Assembly: GCA_023666975.1 (NCBI GenBank)
Contig: JAMPAW010000067.1
Location: 1 to 16,631 of the forward strand
DNA from: Clostridium sp.
GTDB lineage: Bacteria > Bacillota_A > Clostridia > Lachnospirales > Lachnospiraceae
Direction: 5' to 3'
DNA length: 16,631 nucleotides
Of this stretch, positions 13,212 through 16,631 are shown in pieces. Position 1 is the first letter of the stretch, and every line of letters starts with the position of its first letter. A program made the translations under genes and the position numbers. The notes beneath the pieces were generated by a model, which saw only the letters and a program-made list of their open reading frames with translations, had not been told where the DNA came from and searched no databases.

Positions 13212-14381
13212 ATGGAGCAGAAATTATCTGCATGGAATTATATGAAAAATAACAAGCGGCGGGTATCGGTACTGATTGTCAGTTTGTCGTTGTGCTTTAT
13301 GGCATGTTATATTACCCAGTTCATGCTCGGAACAGCGGAGGTGTCTTTTGGGAAGGTTTTCCTTGATGATTATTCAAAGATGCAGTACATACAGATTGCC
13401 GCCAGCTCTTTCGGCATTGATGTGGAACGCACACCGCCGGAGGAGATAGACCGGATATATGATGAAAAAAATGAGGAACTGATGCAAAACCTCCGCCGTG
13501 AAAAAGGCGTGGAGCGGGTATATGATGTGCCGGTGATTTACAGTGAGGTTGCGGCAGTTGTGGGAGGGATTAGCGTGGAAGTACCCCTGGTGGATAAGAC
13601 AGAAGATGTGGAAATCATCATGGAGCATATGGGGGCAGTGCTGATCGAAGGCAGGCTGCCGGAAAAGCTCGGTGAGGTAGTCATCGATGAAGCCAGCGCA
13701 AAAAATAACAATTATCAGGTCGGAGGATATTTTAGCGGGGATAGCTATGACAAAGATTTTACCGTGGCGGGCATTGTTTCTGGCAGTTCCTATTTTGGCG
13801 TGGGACTGGCAAGGGAGGGCTATGCCCCGGCATTCATCTGTGTTCTTTCCGACGGCAGCATTGAGGATATGTCCCAAATTCTGGAAAAGTATGGAATAAC
13901 GGTAAGAGATGCTTACGATACGGTGTTTGACCGAAAGGTAGGGGAAAAATGGCTGAAGGAGCAGGTTGTGGATGTCATTAGCAACTCGACCGCACTTATT
14001 TTTATCGGCATTTTAGTCCTGCTGTCGCTTGCCCTGTTTATTGTATATTCAATGTACCTGCGTGACCGGCACGATGAGTGGTGTCTGTACTGCTCGATTG
14101 GCTATTCCCGGAAAACGATTTATTTTTCGATTATACGGGAATTGCTGATTAGCTTTACCAGTGCCATTGCCATTGGCGGCGTGCTGATCATTGTGGTTGG
14201 GAAAATGCTGGAAGCGCTGATCATCAAGCCGCAGGGATTATTTTGCAGTTTCTGGTATCCGGAAGTTTTCTTACAGATTTTATGTGCGTACACGTTTCTC
14301 TTCGGCCTGCTGCAGATTCCGGTACGCTTTGCACTGTATCGGATACGGACGGTGGATGCCATAGATGATGATATGTATTGA
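13212..14381 (+). CDS. FtsX-type ABC permease subunit 1 (half-size)
   Basis: This 389-residue protein has one N-terminal TM (about 17-39), an extracytoplasmic domain of roughly 220 residues (MacB_PCD-like position), and a C-terminal FtsX core of three TMs (about 263-285, 308-332, 350-372). The coupling helix region is DEWCLYCSIGYSRKTIYFSIIRE. This is the MacB-type (type VII) layout. AAGGAGG lies seven bases before ATG 13212. The ATPase gene follows at 18 bases and a second half-size permease after it, so a heterodimeric permease is likely. The substrate is unknown; neighbouring two-component genes suggest a role in peptide-antibiotic or envelope stress. Confidence 0.87.
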   Translation: MEQKLSAWNYMKNNKRRVSVLIVSLSLCFMACYITQFMLGTAEVSFGKVFLDDYSKMQYIQIAASSFGIDVERTPPEEIDRIYDEKNEELMQNLRREKGVERVYDVPVIYSEVAAVVGGISVEVPLVDKTEDVEIIMEHMGAVLIEGRLPEKLGEVVIDEASAKNNNYQVGGYFSGDSYDKDFTVAGIVSGSSYFGVGLAREGYAPAFICVLSDGSIEDMSQILEKYGITVRDAYDTVFDRKVGEKWLKEQVVDVISNSTALIFIGILVLLSLALFIVYSMYLRDRHDEWCLYCSIGYSRKTIYFSIIRELLISFTSAIAIGGVLIIVVGKMLEALIIKPQGLFCSFWYPEVFLQILCAYTFLFGLLQIPVRFALYRIRTVDAIDDDMY

Positions 14382-14399
14382 GACAGGGAGGAAGAGAAA

Positions 14400-15092
14400 A
14401 TGTTTGAAGTAAAAAATATTACGATGATTTATGATATGGAAAAGGAAGAGAAATTATATGCGCTGGGAGGCTTTGACCTTAATTTGCCGGATAAGGGGCT
14501 CGTTGGCATTATCGGGCCGTCGGGCAGCGGAAAATCGACATTTATGTACTGTCTGTCAACGCTGAAAAAACCTACCGCCGGGGAGATAAAGTACAATGGA
14601 AAAGAAATCACCTGCCTGCCGGACAGGGAGCGGGAGCATTTGCGCCGCGATGAGTTTGGCTTTGTGTTCCAGCGGCATTTTCTCGTGCCTTACATGAGCG
14701 CCGTAGATAATGTTGTGGTGGCGGCGAAGGCAAATGATGACCGGACGGTGGAGCGGGCAAAGGAGCTGCTTGCCGGATTTGGCTTGACGGAAAAGGAATT
14801 TGGGAAACGTCCGGCAAAGCTTTCCGGTGGACAGCGGCAGAGGACTGCCATAGCGAGGGCTATGGTGAATCAGCCGAGGGTATTGTTTGCAGATGAACCC
14901 ACTGCCGCCTTAGACCATGAAAATGCGTTTGCGGTAATGGAGATTTTAAAAGAGTATGCAAAGGAGAATCTGGTGCTGGTTATCACGCATGACCATTCGA
15001 TTTTAAAGGATGCGGACTGTATTGTGGAAATGTGGGACGGCAAGATTAGTGCGGTCAATCCGATAAAAGAGAGAGGAGTGGAGAGCGAATGA
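14400..15092 (+). CDS. ABC transporter ATP-binding protein of the split-permease system
   Basis: This 230-residue ATPase has Walker A GPSGSGKST (39-47), Q-loop FVFQRHFL (Q91), signature LSGGQRQR (141-148), Walker B VLFADEPTAALD (161-172) and H-loop ITHDHS (H197). All catalytic residues are present. GGGAGG lies eight bases before ATG 14400. The stop overlaps the next permease start by ATGA, giving tight coupling. It powers the heterodimer of the two flanking permeases from the cytoplasmic side. It shares the overall MacB/LolD-like form with the ATPase at 4762-5460 but differs at the signature and flanking residues, so the two are not a recent duplication. Confidence 0.93.
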   Translation: MFEVKNITMIYDMEKEEKLYALGGFDLNLPDKGLVGIIGPSGSGKSTFMYCLSTLKKPTAGEIKYNGKEITCLPDREREHLRRDEFGFVFQRHFLVPYMSAVDNVVVAAKANDDRTVERAKELLAGFGLTEKEFGKRPAKLSGGQRQRTAIARAMVNQPRVLFADEPTAALDHENAFAVMEILKEYAKENLVLVITHDHSILKDADCIVEMWDGKISAVNPIKERGVESE

Positions 15093-16189
15093 AACCGTTT
15101 TCACCGATTTACTATCTAAAGGAAAATAAAGGGAAATGCGCACTGCTCATTTTCATGCTGTTTCTGACGTATGCTGTGTATCTCGGCGGTCTGTATGTGA
15201 CCAACGTGCGGGATAACTGGAACTACATGCTGGATAACCGGGAGCAGTGTGTCATGGTCTATCCACAAAATACAGATGCGGAAGCAAAAGAGCTGGAGGC
15301 ATTTGCTGCGCAGGCCGAGCGGGAAGGCAGGGTGGAGGTGCTATGGCTGGGGAGAAGTAATGCTTTAACGTGGGAGACGATTATGGGATTTAACAGCGGG
15401 AGTCCCTCCTATACCTTTTGCTCCGTTGAGGATTTTCAAAAATATTGTGAATTTTTGGAAATTGACTGTGCGTTTGAGCAGTTGAAAAATGGCAGCCTGA
15501 TTTTAAACGACCGGTTTGCAAAAAATCTCGGCTTGCAGTTAGGGGATAAAATTGACAAGGATTACAACATCAATATTTATGGGGAATATACGCTCGATGC
15601 ATTGACCGGGGAGGACGGATATTGCCAGTATTACATTGATGAAAATGAAACTTCCGGCATGCTGATGTTAATTGGAAAGGAAAAGAATGGGGAAATCCTG
15701 CGCGGGCAAGAGCTGCTTTCGTATGCAGAGCAGCTGCAGAAAGACTTTGATGTGGTGATTGGCAAAGACTTTACGGAGGAGATTGATAAGCAGTTGAAAC
15801 CGATTCGTACGATTTATCTGTTTATCGTTTTTCTGGTTGCAGTAATTATGGCGGTAACGGTGAATGCCGCATTTATCGGCATGTACCAGAGAAGGGAGTA
15901 CGAATTTGCAGTATACCGGGCAATCGGTATTTCCAGGGCGGCAATGGCCGGAAAGATTGCCGGGGAGCTGTTTTTGTTAGACGTCATTGCACTGGTATCC
16001 GGTGCGGGAGCCAGTATGCTGTTTTTGTATCTCTATAATGATCTTGTGCTCTACCCTGTGGGGAAATACCTGCGTTACTTTCACCCGGTTGCCCTGCTTG
16101 GGCTGGTGGTCTGCAATGCAATGGTTGTCGTCCCCTTAATGGTGACAAGGTGTAAAAGTTTGCTGCGGGCGGATATTTGCAATTATTAG
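15089..16189 (+). CDS. FtsX-type ABC permease subunit 2 (half-size)
   Basis: This 366-residue protein has TM1 near residues 17-36, an extracytoplasmic domain of about 200 residues, and three C-terminal TMs. The coupling region is RREYEFAVYRAIGISRAAMAGKIAGEL. It differs clearly from subunit 1 except for the shared plan. ATG 15089 overlaps the ATPase stop by ATGA. It is probably the last gene of the operon; about 15 bases after its stop there is only a weak GTTT/AAAC hairpin with a short T-run (16190-16215) as a possible terminator. Role and substrate are as uncertain as for subunit 1. Confidence 0.87.
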   Translation: MKPFSPIYYLKENKGKCALLIFMLFLTYAVYLGGLYVTNVRDNWNYMLDNREQCVMVYPQNTDAEAKELEAFAAQAEREGRVEVLWLGRSNALTWETIMGFNSGSPSYTFCSVEDFQKYCEFLEIDCAFEQLKNGSLILNDRFAKNLGLQLGDKIDKDYNINIYGEYTLDALTGEDGYCQYYIDENETSGMLMLIGKEKNGEILRGQELLSYAEQLQKDFDVVIGKDFTEEIDKQLKPIRTIYLFIVFLVAVIMAVTVNAAFIGMYQRREYEFAVYRAIGISRAAMAGKIAGELFLLDVIALVSGAGASMLFLYLYNDLVLYPVGKYLRYFHPVALLGLVVCNAMVVVPLMVTRCKSLLRADICNY

Positions 16190-16294
16190 GCGTTTGGGAA
16201 ACTCGTTTTTCCGAGGCATACGTTGTACAAAATAGACAATATCGGAATGCAGTATATCAATGAATGGCCGTAAAGAAATTTAACACGAATGTTA

Positions 16295-16323
16295 TTGTAA
16301 TCACGAATGTTTTTCTGTATAAT
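16295..16323 (+). promoter_or_regulatory. Sigma-A promoter of the transposase-like gene
   Basis: TTGTAA (16295-16300) and TATAAT (16318-16323) are separated by 17 bases. CACGAATGTT occurs at 16284-16293 and 16302-16311, flanking the -35 with an 18-base period, and could be a regulatory direct repeat. Confidence 0.6.
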
Positions 16324-16390
16324 TAAAGTGTGGAGAGAGTAAGCTATATCGTATCTTCTGCCACAGATTTTAAGAAACCGGGGTGATAGG

Positions 16391-16631
16391 GTGCAGGGCG
16401 AGATGACACAGACAGAAACAGAAGAAAACATTGCCAAATATACGATCAAAGATAGCGTATTTTCTGATTTGTTTAAGACGAAAAAATATCTGTTACAGTT
16501 ATATAAGGCACTTCACCCGGAGGATACAGCAGCGACAGAGGACGAATTGACTGACATAACGATAAGGAATGTTCTGACAGACAATCTTTATAATGATTTA
16601 GGGTTCAGTTTGGGAGAAAAAATTTTTATCC
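16391..16631 (+). CDS. PD-(D/E)XK nuclease family transposase, 5' part only
   Basis: The frame is open to the window edge. It encodes the start typical of the PD-(D/E)XK (Rpn-like) transposase family of gut clostridia: IAKYTIKDSVFSDLFKTKKY, then LLQLYKALHPED, ITIRNVLTDNLYNDLGFSLG. The nuclease residues would lie further on, outside the window. The start is either GTG 16391, with GGGGTG six bases before it, or ATG 16403, whose ribosome site is poor; both are in frame. Members of this family promote recombination or DNA mobility and occur in many copies. No inverted repeats of an element are visible at its left side. Confidence 0.82.
   Translation, partial: MQGEMTQTETEENIAKYTIKDSVFSDLFKTKKYLLQLYKALHPEDTAATEDELTDITIRNVLTDNLYNDLGFSLGEKIFI

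Noticed and set aside
13063..13245. 60-codon frame overlapping the terminator and permease start
   Set aside because: It is read through the terminator stem and T-run, has no ribosome site, and overlaps the better-supported permease start.

Overview
The window looks like a chromosomal accessory stretch from a gut-type clostridium, most likely Lachnospiraceae. Support: moderate GC, strong AGGAGG ribosome sites, sigma-A promoters, many FtsX-type ABC exporters, small XRE regulators, and a PD-(D/E)XK family transposase cut by the right edge. No rRNA, tRNA or CRISPR array was seen, and no complete insertion sequence.

Left part (1-6.8 kb). A TetR-family regulator with its own promoter and an 8-bp dyad operator (293-324) overlaps a small membrane protein gene (337-1424). 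Convergent to it is a minus-strand set: an ABC ATPase and an 823-residue FtsX-type permease (5460-2291, overlapping TAATG), then a spacer filled by 64-bp tandem repeats, then an L-2-amino-thiazoline-4-carboxylate hydrolase family protein (2030-1434). Upstream on the same strand sits a metal pair: a heavy-metal-associated (CxxC) small protein and a ZIP transporter (6680-5633). It is driven by a good promoter with two GTTAG-N6-CTAAC operator-like sites.

Middle (6.8-10.9 kb). This part is AT-richer and patchy. It holds a small cysteine-rich protein and a divergent 72-residue XRE regulator sharing a region with the perfect palindrome TGACTATAGTCA over a consensus minus-strand promoter. There is also a two-TM membrane protein, then a 500-base gap that looks like an attenuation leader (competing hairpins, two short ORFs) ahead of an MFS efflux gene that seems to lack its last membrane helix. 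An unrecognised 117-residue protein and two small membrane proteins follow.

Right part (10.9-16.6 kb). A NarL-type two-component system (multi-pass histidine kinase without a large external domain, plus LuxR/NarL regulator) is followed by a promoter, a 36-codon remnant of an AAA ATPase gene, and a strong intrinsic terminator. Then comes a permease-ATPase-permease operon of two half-size FtsX-type subunits. The likely logic, inferred from the families, is that the kinase senses membrane or peptide stress and the regulator drives the ABC machine. The start of a PD-(D/E)XK family transposase closes the window.

Most interesting are the MFS leader, the remnant-plus-terminator leader in front of the second ABC operon, the XRE palindrome promoter, the paired metal-operon operators, and the 64-bp repeat array. 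No wholly new multi-gene system could be demonstrated from sequence alone.
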